Origin: Elusimicrobia bacterium GWC2_64_44
Lineage (GTDB): Bacteria; Elusimicrobiota; Elusimicrobia; Elusimicrobiales; UBA9959
DNA: 64,000 nucleotides
Reading direction: 5' to 3'
Assembly: GCA_001799845.1 (NCBI GenBank)
Contig: MGUG01000005.1
Location: 43,662 to 107,661 of the forward strand
A program made the position numbers and the translations under genes. Under the pieces are notes generated by a model. It was given only the letters and a program-made list of their open reading frames with translations, did no database searches and had not been told where the DNA came from. Positions 50,287 to 58,365 of the stretch are shown here, piece by piece. Position 1 is the stretch's first letter, and every line of letters begins with the position of its first letter.

Positions 50287-50985
50287 TCAATGCCCCGGGG
50301 CGATTAGTTTATATCCAAGTCCGCGTACCGAGGCTATCCTATCACCGAGCGCCCCAAGCTTCTTGCGAAGATTCATTACGGTCACATCCACGACTTTATG
50401 GCTGGCAGAATTGGAAGAAGTCTTCCAGACCGCTTCCAGCAGAAAATCCCTGGTGACAGGGATATTAGTCCTTTCCAGCAGCACGCGCAGAAGCTCATAT
50501 TCCATGCGGGAAAGCTGCACATTCTCCCCGCCGGCCTGCACCTGCCGTGCTTTCAGATCCATCGACAGGGCGCCGCATTCAAGCCTGTCGCCGCAGCCGG
50601 CCAGCTCCGGGCTACCCCGGCGCACCAAGCCGTCGGCGCGGGCCATAAGTTCCTCAATATCGAAAGGCTTTGCCAGATAATCGTCCGCGCCGAAACGCAG
50701 GCCAAGCACCCTGTCCTCCACCTCGCCCTTGCCCGTGAGCATTAGTATGGGGATAGTTCTGTAGCGGGAATCCTTTCTTAAAGTCAGGCAGAACTTAACG
50801 CCGTCCCCATCGGGGAGCCCCCTGTCGAGCACTATCAGGTCCGGCCTGGCCGTTTCAAGCTCTTTAGCTCCCTCCGCAAGGGTTTTGGCAACATGGACCA
50901 CGCGGCCCGCTTCCAGCATGGCCGCCTTCACCAGCTCACGGCAGGCGGGATCGTCCTCTATTATAAGCACCAGAATTTTACGCAT
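50287..50985 (-). CDS. OmpR/PhoB-type response regulator
   Basis: A 232-residue protein with a receiver (VLIIEDDPACRE, DLIVLDRGLPDGDG, LMLTGKG, YLAKPF) and a winged helix (LSRMEYELLRVLLERTNIPVTRDFLLEAVW, VVDVTVMNLRKKLGA, SVRGLGYKL). The Asp, Thr and Lys of the receiver are intact, so it should be phosphorylation-controlled. No histidine kinase is adjacent. Confidence 0.92.
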   Translation of the reverse strand: MRKILVLIIEDDPACRELVKAAMLEAGRVVHVAKTLAEGAKELETARPDLIVLDRGLPDGDGVKFCLTLRKDSRYRTIPILMLTGKGEVEDRVLGLRFGADDYLAKPFDIEELMARADGLVRRGSPELAGCGDRLECGALSMDLKARQVQAGGENVQLSRMEYELLRVLLERTNIPVTRDFLLEAVWKTSSNSASHKVVDVTVMNLRKKLGALGDRIASVRGLGYKLIAPGH

Positions 50986-51105
50986 ATCTTCTCCTGTACC
51001 GCAAAGAGCCCGGATTGAAACAAGAGGGCAAGAGACTGCTGGCGCCGTTTATGCAGTTGTCTGTTTTGCCGGTCGCGGCGCTGAGAATCTCCGCGCGGCC
51101 ACCCC

Positions 51106-51474
51106 TCATGCATGCAGGAGTTTTCTTACCACCGCTATTATTTGGTCCAGCGGCTGGGTCTTTGCCAGCGCCCCCCTGCAGTTGGGAAGCCTCCTGAACC
51201 CCTCCGCGAGCATTGGGTCCCCGGCCAGCGAGGATAACAGGATGAACGGGATGCCGGAGGTAGCCCGCATACAGCGTATACCCAGCGCCGCGTCATAGCC
51301 GCTCATATCTCCCAATTCATAATCCAGCAGTATGAGGTCCGGCAGATAGGTTAGCGAGTTCTTGATGCCCGCCTTGCCGCTGAGCGCGCTGTCCGCATCG
51401 TAACCCGCCTCGCGCAAAGCGCAACACAGCATCAGAGCAAACGGTTCGTTATCCTCTATGACAAGTATTTTCAT
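51106..51474 (-). CDS. Single-domain response regulator
   Basis: About 122 residues from the ATG at 51474, which overlaps the stop of the upstream regulator (ATGA); the ORF-track start at 51495 is a GTG further in. It is a receiver: MKILVIEDNEPFAL, LILLDYELGDMSGYDAALG and FILLSSLAG. The terminal Lys position is in ALAKTQPLDQI. No output domain. Probably co-transcribed with the gene at 51471-51878. Confidence 0.85.
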   Translation of the reverse strand: MKILVIEDNEPFALMLCCALREAGYDADSALSGKAGIKNSLTYLPDLILLDYELGDMSGYDAALGIRCMRATSGIPFILLSSLAGDPMLAEGFRRLPNCRGALAKTQPLDQIIAVVRKLLHA

Positions 51475-51878
51475 TTTTGGCGCGATCCCGACCACGAAAA
51501 AAAGTGGCAGTTCATCCCAGAATAGGACAGCATCTCCGAAATGCAGGAAAGAAGCTCCCCTGAAGCCAGCGGCTTCCTGAACACGCGCACCCGCCCATTA
51601 CGGACCAGAAGGGGCCGTACACGCTCCGGCAGCCCTGTGACAAAAATTACCGGCACCCCGGCTCGGGATATTTCCCTGATTATCTCAAAGCCCCTTTCCC
51701 CTCCGCCAGCGGGGATGTCGGAGTCCAGAACGACCAGCTGGGGCAGAAACTCCCGGAACAAGAGGACCGCCGCGGTGGTATCGGCGGCGACACGCATTTC
51801 GTACCCGGCCTCACGGAACAATGCCTTATAAAATTCCGTCATCGCGATATCGTCATCTACGGCAAGGATACGTTTCAT
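51471..51878 (-). CDS. Single-domain response regulator
   Basis: A 135-residue receiver: RILAVDDDIAMTEFY, LVVLDSDIPAGGGERG, IFVTGLPE and VFRKPLASGE carry the acidic pocket, phospho-Asp, Thr and Lys. The short C-terminal tail (SYSGMNCHFFSWSGSRQK) has no known role. It is translationally coupled to the downstream receiver gene. Confidence 0.85.
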   Translation of the reverse strand: MKRILAVDDDIAMTEFYKALFREAGYEMRVAADTTAAVLLFREFLPQLVVLDSDIPAGGGERGFEIIREISRAGVPVIFVTGLPERVRPLLVRNGRVRVFRKPLASGELLSCISEMLSYSGMNCHFFSWSGSRQK

Positions 51879-52263
51879 ACATCGTCAGTTTCCCTCGCCT
51901 CCCTTCCCTAGCGCATTTTTTTAAAATCCTGCGTGTAAACCGCCAATTTCACAATAATATCAAAAAGCAGTGCGCTTATTCCTGAATTCGGGCAGGTTCT
52001 TACCGCCCGGCGTGGCGCCGGGCTGGAGAGCGGCATTCACTCCTTGGGCAAGGACCGGGATATTGCGTCGTATTGATCCGCCTGCAATAGTCTAAAAAAA
52101 CTGAACCAGAACCAGAAATTAGGCTTGAAATACCACTAGTACCAGGACATCCCGGAGTGCAGAAGCGGCTTGGATAATATTTCAGATTTCACAACACGGA
52201 GTGGCGCCACCAGGCACTGCTTGTTCCCAAGCCCCGGAGTATCACACAAAACCAGGTTAAGGA
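51879..52263. other. Intergenic region without a recognisable gene
   Basis: No ORF with coding character or RNA gene is recognised. The last 40 bp (from about 52225, cccaagccccggagtatcacac) match the sequence preceding module copy C at 53411, so the shared unit between loci B and C is longer than the 98-bp core. Confidence 0.6.
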
Positions 52264-52361
52264 ACGGTAAAATTCTCTGGGCCCAGGCACTAGGCCGTTT
52301 AATTTAAAAACACGGGGCCTTGGACACTTCAAAACAGTCACGGCGGAACGTAGACTATACA
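52264..52361 (+). promoter_or_regulatory. 98-bp shared promoter module, copy B
   Basis: acggtaaaattctctgggccc, taggccgtttaa, ggccttggacacttc and a TATACA -10 box at 52356-52361, 72 nt before the gene at 52433. Same order and length as copies A, D and E. Confidence 0.8.
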
Positions 52362-52432
52362 TATAGGAACGAAGGCCACAGCCAGACAGCCACTATATGG
52401 CCTGCACCTAAAACAATTACGGAGATTAAACC

Positions 52433-53329
52433 ATGAATAAAAAGATAATAACGGCGGTGATGGTAATGATGGCGGGGCAGGCTTATGCTGCGGAGTTCAG
52501 CGATCTGCAGGCCATTAAGGCCGCGGAGTTGCGCACGACGGAGACGGGAAGGATCCCCGCGCCGGAGCAGCCGGAGCCAGCGGAGAATACGCAGAAGGGT
52601 GCGGCCGAGATACAAAGCGCGGTGCTTAAGATCAGCAATTATTCCGAGAAGGAGTTCAGTGGAGCGTTTCTCAACACCAAAGAATTAGCGGACCTTACCA
52701 ACCAGATGAACTATATAGCCGGCCTTCCCGCCAGGGACATCCCCGTGCAGCTGCTGGGCTATCTGGAAGGGATGAGCGTTACCCTGCAGTACCAGCTCCC
52801 GAGAGGCCCGGTCGGACGCAATGTCTCCCCCGCCATGAAAGCGGCACGCGCCATGCAGGCCAAGGTAACCTCGGTGAAACAGCCGGATAAAGCCCTGCGC
52901 GGCAGCCTGACCTTCGCGGTCGGGAACGTTTCGCTAAAGCTGGCCCCGCTCAACTTCACCCCGGCAGCCGTAGACGCCAGCCTGACCTGCCGGTTCGAGG
53001 ACGGTTCCGGCTCGGTGGGCGCGCGCCCCGAACAGGAACTGCCTGTAAGGGTTTCGGGGACCGGCAACCTTTACCAGGTGGAGATCTCCGCGGGCAAGCT
53101 GTCAAAGTTCAGCCTGTTCACCGCTCCCAAGTCCTGCCAGTACGTGCTCAACGTACGTTCCGTCTCCGGCGTTTCCGGCAGCGTAACCCTGGCCGGGTCC
53201 GCATTCAACATGACGCGCGAGGAACTGAGCGAGCTTCTCTCCGACACGAGGCTCAACGAAGCTATCTCCGCCCAGAACCAGCCCCTCCGGCTTATGGAGC
53301 GGAACGGCTTTATAGTCTCCGTCAAGTAG
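52433..53329 (+). CDS. Secreted protein of unknown function sharing the common signal segment
   Basis: A 298-residue protein with a signal peptide and conserved N-terminal segment (MNKKIITAVMVMMAGQAYAAEFSDLQAIKAAEL) shared with loci A, D, E and pseudogene C. The mature part has no domain I recognise: a helical region (about 60-110) and a beta-rich C-terminal half with two Cys (LTCRFEDGS, KSCQYVLNV) that could pair. An acggagattaaacc Shine-Dalgarno precedes the ATG. A terminator follows. Confidence 0.75.
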   Translation: MNKKIITAVMVMMAGQAYAAEFSDLQAIKAAELRTTETGRIPAPEQPEPAENTQKGAAEIQSAVLKISNYSEKEFSGAFLNTKELADLTNQMNYIAGLPARDIPVQLLGYLEGMSVTLQYQLPRGPVGRNVSPAMKAARAMQAKVTSVKQPDKALRGSLTFAVGNVSLKLAPLNFTPAAVDASLTCRFEDGSGSVGARPEQELPVRVSGTGNLYQVEISAGKLSKFSLFTAPKSCQYVLNVRSVSGVSGSVTLAGSAFNMTREELSELLSDTRLNEAISAQNQPLRLMERNGFIVSVK

Positions 53330-53451
53330 CGGCCATTCCTGAGCGGCAGATGCCATTGTCCGCGGCGGCGCGGAGCAGCCCGACAAGTTCCCGTGTCGGG
53401 CTGCTTTTTCCCCCAAGGCCCGGAGTCTTACAGAAAACCAGGGTAAGGAAC
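53291..53451 (+). repeat. Left copy of an inverted duplication
   Basis: The last codons of the gene above, its terminator and the sequence before module C. Almost every base is repeated in inverted orientation at 55188-55363. Confidence 0.85.
53373..53410 (+). terminator. Terminator after locus B
   Basis: The stem agcagcccgaca/tgtcgggctgct is followed by TTTTTCCCC, 45 nt past the stop. Confidence 0.88.
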
Positions 53452-53540
53452 TCCCTGGGTCCAGGTAACTAGGTCGTTTAATTTTGAAACACGGTACCTT
53501 GGACGCTTCTGGGCGCGCAGTTCATAGCGTAAGCTATATA
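53447..53540 (+). promoter_or_regulatory. Shared promoter module, shortened copy C
   Basis: aaggaactccctgggtcc, ctaggtcgtttaattt, accttggacgcttc and a TATATA box (53535-53540). Compared with A, B, D and E it lacks the cggtaaaatt block and has base changes in the GGCC arms that keep G-U pairing. Confidence 0.7.
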
Positions 53541-53580
53541 CGGTGGCACAGACCGGCGGACAATAAAGGAGACAAGTATT

Positions 53581-53916
53581 CTGATAGCGGCGGTGATGAT
53601 AGGCCTTCCCGGCTGCGCGTATGCCGCTGATTTCAGTGACCTGGCCGGCGTAAGCCCCGCTGACCTGAAAGATATTGCAATGTCGGGGGATTCCGGCAGA
53701 TCTGTGGAAAACATAAGCGCGGTTATCGCTTGTTTTTCCAGAAGTCGATCTTTTTTCCTTCGCTTGGAATTTAAAAAAGCCGTCGCCGCCATCTGTTTTA
53801 TCTGTACTAGCAAAAAGCGGTGCGTTTTTATGAATTTCGCATGGTATTCCCCCGCGCCCGGCAGCAGTGGTCGGGCGGGTCAGTCATCAACCGGGGCGGG
53901 TTCTATTACAGATTAA
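53581..53916 (+). pseudogene. Start-less paralog of the locus-A secreted protein
   Basis: After taaaggagacaag the sequence reads straight into TATTCTGATAGCGGCGGTG; by comparison with locus A about nine bases including the ATG are missing. The frame then gives LIAAVMIGLPGCAYAADFSDLAGVSPADLKDIA, the same signal peptide and opening as locus A, and soon drifts into sequence without a domain. Near 53850 SGGSVINRGGFYYRL recalls the SUMF1 variable end, in another frame. It appears to be a decayed SUMF1-type target. Confidence 0.65.
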
Positions 53917-53963
53917 GCCAAGGGACGCCTCAAGTCGGGGGACTCTGGGCGGCCACCGCTGGT

Positions 53964-54707
53964 TCAATCAGGCAATTCGTCTACCGACAGGACTTTGATT
54001 TCATGTTCTCTCAGCGCCTGCTCGATGTAATATTTATGAGCGATGCCGACAGCGACAAGAACGCTCTTGTCGGGATACTTTTTTACCGTGTCCAGGATGT
54101 TTTTGGCGATGTTCTCATTCCGCATTCTCTCATACTCCTTTAAAAAAGCATACTTGGAATGTTTTTCAAAAACATCGTTCCTGAATCTGTCTTTGGCGGC
54201 CCACATCCGGGTGACATGTTCGGAATTTATCTCCCGGAAATCACTGCGGATGAAATAATCGTTTAATAATTTAAACATGCCGCCCAGGAGATCTATTTCT
54301 TTTTGCAGAGTCGCGTCATTGCTAGCCTGGTCCTGCAACTCTTCCCACTTCTTTCCTTTCTCATTGTCCCACCAATCAATGCCGCTGATCGGGATCCCGT
54401 CTTTTTGGGCGGCGGGAATAACGTATTTTTTAAAATCGTACGGGGTCCCGGTAAAGCTATTGTCTGCGGAGAATTTCGGCAAAGTTTCCACGCACAGCAC
54501 GTCCGGTTTAAGCTTCTCGTAAATTTGGCCCATTCTTTGATATGTATAAATTTTGGCCTTCTCGTGCGCCTGGTGTATTCCGCCTAAAACGAATACCCCA
54601 GTTTTCATTTTTACTTTCGAAGATGCCGGCATCTCGGCATGACTTTGGGCGAAAAATGAAAACATAATGATTGCAAGCAGTCTTAGCACCTTATTAGCCA
54701 ACACCAT
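53964..54707 (-). CDS. TraB/GumN-like (or DUF5694-like) secreted protein
   Basis: 247 residues from the ATG at 54707; the longer ORF-track start (54857) runs into an OPT-transporter remnant. A hydrophobic signal (LRLLAIIMFSFFAQSHA) precedes FVLGGIHQAHEKAK, LKPDVLCVETLPKF and DKSVLVAVGIAHKYYIEQAL. The G-x-x-H and E motifs with the C-terminal G-x-x-H are the TraB/PrgY/GumN pattern, whose functions range from peptide binding to putative hydrolysis. A Shine-Dalgarno is not evident. Its base composition is lower in GC than the neighbours, indicating transfer. Confidence 0.65.
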   Translation of the reverse strand: MVLANKVLRLLAIIMFSFFAQSHAEMPASSKVKMKTGVFVLGGIHQAHEKAKIYTYQRMGQIYEKLKPDVLCVETLPKFSADNSFTGTPYDFKKYVIPAAQKDGIPISGIDWWDNEKGKKWEELQDQASNDATLQKEIDLLGGMFKLLNDYFIRSDFREINSEHVTRMWAAKDRFRNDVFEKHSKYAFLKEYERMRNENIAKNILDTVKKYPDKSVLVAVGIAHKYYIEQALREHEIKVLSVDELPD

Positions 54708-55109
54708 GGTGCCGCCGGTGGAGTAGCCGGCCGAAGAGGCCATGGACTGCATGCAGTTGTTCTCCAGTATGGTAATGTCGGTCTTGAGCCGGAACGGCAT
54801 GGCCAGGCGCAGGAATTTCCAGATGGGGTAGGACAGGACGCAGGATGTGATGGTCACACACAGGCCTCAGCCGATCTTGAGGCTGATATAGAGGTTGGAC
54901 AGCGACATGAAGGCGCCCATGATGGCGGCGCGCAGGGTGAGTTGGGTCATGTTGTCGCCCTGGTACACTTCCTTGTCCCATTTCATCTCCACGTCTTCCA
55001 CGGCGGGCCCGGCCACGTGAGGGGTTTCCTTGGGCTCGTATATTAGCTCTATCTCGTCCTCCGTCTGCATGTCTTCGAGCGGAAGGTCGTCGCATTTTTT
55101 GTCGGCCAT
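54708..55109 (-). pseudogene. N-terminal fragment of an OPT-family oligopeptide transporter with an in-frame TGA
   Basis: MADKKCDDLPLEDMQ...TLRAAIMGAFMSLSNLYISLKIG is the OPT start. TGA then replaces the Trp expected in LKIGWGLCVTI, and the same frame continues as GLCVTITSCVLSYPIWKFLRLAMPFRLKTDI to GYSTGGTM. There it joins the TraB-like gene, so the remaining 500 or so OPT residues are absent. Confidence 0.8.
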
Positions 55110-55187
55110 TTTTGGTTCCTCTGGGTTGGATTAGTTGTGACCCTGCCCCATCTTTCAACCCGCGCTTAACTGCGGTTCCGTGCTCAC

Positions 55188-55363
55188 AGGGAAATTTACC
55201 GTTCCTTACCCTGGTTTTCTGTAAGACTCCGGGCCTTGGGGGAAAAAGCAGCCCGACGCAGGAACTTGTCGGGCTGCTCCACGCCGCCGCGGGCAACAAC
55301 ATCTGCCGTCCAGGAATGGCCGCTTACTTCACGGAGAATATGAAACCGTTCCGCTCCATAAAG
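55188..55363 (-). repeat. Right (inverted) copy of the duplication
   Basis: On the minus strand: the end of a paralog of locus B (FMERNGFIFSVK and stop), the same terminator hairpin, the cccaaggcccggagtcttac segment and the first bases of the promoter module (aacggtaaatttccctg), where it breaks off before the OPT fragment. Confidence 0.82.
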
Positions 55364-55613
55364 CCTCTCCTTTTCGGAGCCGGTCAAAACCTACACAATT
55401 CTGCCCTCTAACGGTCTACCCGGAGGGCCGCCGTAAACATCCGTAGCGGAACGTCTAAATCCCCCCCCCCGCTTTTCACCCTCCAACTATCGCGTAGATG
55501 GCCGTCAGCCGCTTAAGATTCAGCAGCCAAGCCTATTATCAGCGCCTTCTGCCTCATGTTTTCAAACGTCCGCCTGCAGAATTACCTGAACCCGTATTCT
55601 ATTCCCGCTCTGC

Positions 55614-56333
55614 TTACCTTAATTTCTTCTCGGTGAGAATGTACGCATCGGCCCTTTTCAGTCCCGGAAAAACGACAATCATATATCCTCTCAGGAGCCG
55701 CGCCCGGTAAGTCCCTCCCGTCCAACCGTCGAACAAGTTGAGAGTGGCGTCTTCGCCGCCGGGCCCGTTCCAAGGGAAGTACGAAGCTCTCCCGGCGGGC
55801 CATCCTTTAATCTGTTTGAGGGCTTTTTCTGGCGACATTTCTGTTATCCCAGCATGCTTCCCAAAAATGCCGAGATAGGATTCCCCCAGTTTATCACCTG
55901 CCTCTTCCGGAGACAGCGCGATATAGAGCCCGCCCCCCGCTGTTTCCACGGCTTCAGCCGAAGGATCAGCGTCCCATTGGAGCCTGTCGGTAAGATGCAC
56001 CCCGACCCACACGGAATCTCTGCTGAGCATTTCCCGTGTTATCGGTCGGGCCCGCTTATAAAGTACGTTGACCGCCTCGTTCACTGTGCCGTTAAAACCA
56101 GCATTCAAAAGTTCCTGCTGCAGCTCGGCGGGGAATATGGAGAAGTTTCCATATATACTCCCGGTTCGGGGCATACTCCCTGCCCGATCCGGGGCCACGG
56201 GGGTCATTACCCCAACGGGGTCTGTTTGCGCCAGGCCGGAGGCCGTCAAGGACTGCAGCTCGAAAAACTCCGCCGAATAGGCCGTCCCCGCCATTCCTAT
56301 CAGTAACGCTACTAATATATTGTTTGTTTTCAT
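55614..56333 (-). CDS. Secreted protein of unknown function sharing the common signal segment (D)
   Basis: A 239-residue protein with signal peptide and N-terminal segment MKTNNILVALLIGMAGTAYSAEFFELQSLTASGL. The mature portion (about 45-239) has an SP/SA-rich start and VWVGVHLTDRLQWDADP, YLGIFGKHAGITEMSPEKAL and DGWTGGTYRARLLRGYMIVVFPGL. No known domain recognised. A strong aaggagaaaagta Shine-Dalgarno precedes the ATG, and its promoter region is nearly the same as that of locus E. Confidence 0.72.
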   Translation of the reverse strand: MKTNNILVALLIGMAGTAYSAEFFELQSLTASGLAQTDPVGVMTPVAPDRAGSMPRTGSIYGNFSIFPAELQQELLNAGFNGTVNEAVNVLYKRARPITREMLSRDSVWVGVHLTDRLQWDADPSAEAVETAGGGLYIALSPEEAGDKLGESYLGIFGKHAGITEMSPEKALKQIKGWPAGRASYFPWNGPGGEDATLNLFDGWTGGTYRARLLRGYMIVVFPGLKRADAYILTEKKLR

Positions 56334-56438
56334 ATTACTTTTCTCCTTGATATCCCAACTTGTGGCTCCTCATTTGTTTTCCCAGCAACCAGTGAGGGCT
56401 CTCTTTTATCAGGACTACCGCCAACTCCATTTTCTGTG

Positions 56439-56537
56439 AATATAGTTTACCGCATCCCCCCAGCATTCCGAAGTGTCCTTAGTCCCGAATTTACAGGGGA
56501 AATGGCCTATTGATAAGGCCCAGAGAATTTTACCGTT
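56439..56537 (-). promoter_or_regulatory. Shared promoter module, copy D
   Basis: On the minus strand: acggtaaaattctctgggcc, the inverted repeat ggcct/aggcc, gggactaaggacacttc and gcggtaaactatatt with the TATATT -10 box at 56439-56444. Leader of about 105 nt to the ATG is shared with copy E. Confidence 0.82.
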
Positions 56538-56720
56538 TCTTTGCCATCGAGGAATGCTCACAAGGTAGGCATGAATGCCGCCGACAACATAAGCATCTTG
56601 ATGCTGACCAACTCAGAAAGAATCCAAAACTGGGCTAGATCATCGTCAATCTGCCGTCAAGCCGGACAGAAGCGGATTTACATCGTAAAACATACAGCCC
56701 CCCCGCTTTAAGCGGACCGT

Positions 56721-57236
56721 TTAGCTTCCACAACTCTGAAACTCAAAAGAAGCCACTTCGCGGAAGTCGTATGCCTGGCTGTTAGTCATGCGGAAGTAGG
56801 TAAGCACCAATTTTGCGCGACCACCACCCAGCAGATAAAGCTTGGGAGCGAACTGGCCAGCATCATAACCTGAACCATCTTTCAATTTTTGCAGATCGCC
56901 AACCATGAAAGAAGAAGGCCCTGTGAAAACTACATTAACCAGGAATTTTTCCCCGCCTGGAAGTTTGGCCGCAGCGGAGCGGAGCGCAGAAGCTATGCCC
57001 GCATCGTTAACAACTGCGTTAAATCTGCGCGCATCCTTGACACTAAGTTGAAGCTTCCCCCCTCCGCAGTAAAGTTCAAACGCCTTAAGCGAAGCGCCCG
57101 CCACCGGGAAAGGCACCGAAACTTTGACAACAGGGATATCCCCCGGTTTAAAGGCCTGTAAATCCGCGAAATCCGCCGAATAAACCTTTCCCGCCATCCC
57201 TATCAATAACGCCGCCAGTATGCCGCTTGTTTTCAT
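56721..57236 (-). CDS. Secreted protein of unknown function sharing the common signal segment (E)
   Basis: A 171-residue protein with MKTSGILAALLIGMAGKVYSADFADLQAFKPGDIP as the signal peptide and shared opening. The mature part contains two Cys near the ends (FELYCGGGKLQL, EFQSCGS) that could pair, and beta-rich segments (FLVNVVFTGPSSFMVGDL, AKLVLTYFRMTN). No domain recognised. It is next to locus D in tandem, with the same strong Shine-Dalgarno. Confidence 0.72.
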   Translation of the reverse strand: MKTSGILAALLIGMAGKVYSADFADLQAFKPGDIPVVKVSVPFPVAGASLKAFELYCGGGKLQLSVKDARRFNAVVNDAGIASALRSAAAKLPGGEKFLVNVVFTGPSSFMVGDLQKLKDGSGYDAGQFAPKLYLLGGGRAKLVLTYFRMTNSQAYDFREVASFEFQSCGS

Positions 57237-57341
57237 ATCACTTTTCTCCTTTATATTTCAGCTTATGGCTCCCTATATGTTTTCAGGACGACCAGTAAAG
57301 CTTCTCTTTTATTAAACTTACCGCCAACTCCACTTTCTATT

Positions 57342-57439
57342 AATATAGTTTACCGCGTCCCACCTGCATTCTGAAGTGTCCTTGAGCCCGGATTCTCCGG
57401 GTAAATGGCCTATTGAGAAGGCCCACAAGATTTAACCGT
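57342..57439 (-). promoter_or_regulatory. Shared promoter module, copy E
   Basis: On the minus strand: acggttaaatcttgtgggcc, ggccttctcaataggcc, gggctcaaggacacttc and gcggtaaactatatt with -10 box 57342-57347. Bases 57440-57669 upstream show no gene. Confidence 0.82.
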
Positions 57440-57669
57440 TTCTTTACCAAGATCACCGACCAAAGAAGCGTTTAAACCAAGTTACTCCGCAAACTGTGCC
57501 AAAGCGGCGACGGGTCACCAGCAAACAAACCGTGTCAACCAATCTCAAAATCAAACCATGGCAGGGATACGGACGGACGCTTTTTTAAGCCTGATCCTGT
57601 TATGGCTTGATTTTACATGAGTCGATGCGCAAACTCTCTTCCGCCTTTTAAATTTGGTAAAATAGCGAT

Positions 57670-58350
57670 ATGTCAGGAGAAAGAATACTTGTAATAGAGG
57701 ACAACCCTGAGACTTCTTGTCTTATTAAATGCTCACTTGAGGAAACTGGATTTAAAGTAATCATTACAGATTTAATAAACTCCGGTTTCAATCTGCTTCA
57801 AAACCAGCAGCCCTCCCTGGTAATTGTCGACGTCGACCTGCCGGACGGTAGCGGCTTTGATTTTTGCCGAAAAGTACGAAGTCATAAACCCCTGGCCTCG
57901 ACCCCTATAATATTATTAACAGGCCATTCGGACGTTAAAGACAAAATGCTGGGATTCGCGTGCGGCGCGGATCAGTACCTGACAAAACCTATAGAAATGG
58001 TGGAGCTGGAAATGTGGGTTAAAGCACTGCTTAAAAGAGTCTCCATCGACACGGCTCATGCCCCTGTCGCGGAGAGCGAAGATCTGTCAATAGACGAAGA
58101 AACTCATTTAGTTAAGTATAAGGACCTGACCATTGAAAATCTGACGGCCAGGGAATTCAAACTTTTACAAATACTTGCAAAGAACATGCCAAAGGTATTA
58201 TCTAGAAAATATATTTTATCCAAGATCTGGAATACCGTCGCTGTAGACCATCTTGTTGACACGCATATTTATAATTTGAGAAAGAAATTACCGGCAGATC
58301 TGGCCGTGAGAATCCAATCCGTTCCCGGCAAGGGCTTTCGCTTTCATTAG
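57670..58350 (+). CDS. OmpR-type response regulator
   Basis: A 226-residue protein with a receiver (ILVIEDNPETS, LVIVDVDLPDGSG, IILLTGHSD, YLTKPIE) and a C-terminal winged helix (LTAREFKLLQILAKN, VDTHIYNLRKKL, QSVPGKGFRFH). Its GC content is clearly lower than the rest of the window, suggesting separate origin. It converges with the PorV-like gene, 15 nt apart, and no kinase is adjacent. Confidence 0.9.
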   Translation: MSGERILVIEDNPETSCLIKCSLEETGFKVIITDLINSGFNLLQNQQPSLVIVDVDLPDGSGFDFCRKVRSHKPLASTPIILLTGHSDVKDKMLGFACGADQYLTKPIEMVELEMWVKALLKRVSIDTAHAPVAESEDLSIDEETHLVKYKDLTIENLTAREFKLLQILAKNMPKVLSRKYILSKIWNTVAVDHLVDTHIYNLRKKLPADLAVRIQSVPGKGFRFH

Positions 58351-58365
58351 ACCTACCACTACACC

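Noticed and set aside
53850-53960. A second DGR variable region or template repeat
   Set aside because: A short SUMF1-like segment is visible but the alignment with 49527-49639 needs a frameshift and fails after about 45 bases.
54855-54870. In-frame TGA in the OPT fragment as a selenocysteine codon
   Set aside because: The family has Trp at this position, not Cys, the rest of the gene is missing, and no SECIS-like hairpin was seen; a nonsense mutation in a remnant is simpler.
55461-55470. Run of ten C as a phase-variation tract
   Set aside because: It lies in a non-coding stretch after gene D and not between promoter elements or in a reading frame.
48637-57439. The conserved 98-bp element as a riboswitch (for example c-di-GMP)
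   Set aside because: Its conserved blocks end in a -10-like box, so most of the element lies upstream of the expected transcription start, and the GEMM riboswitch consensus is not present.
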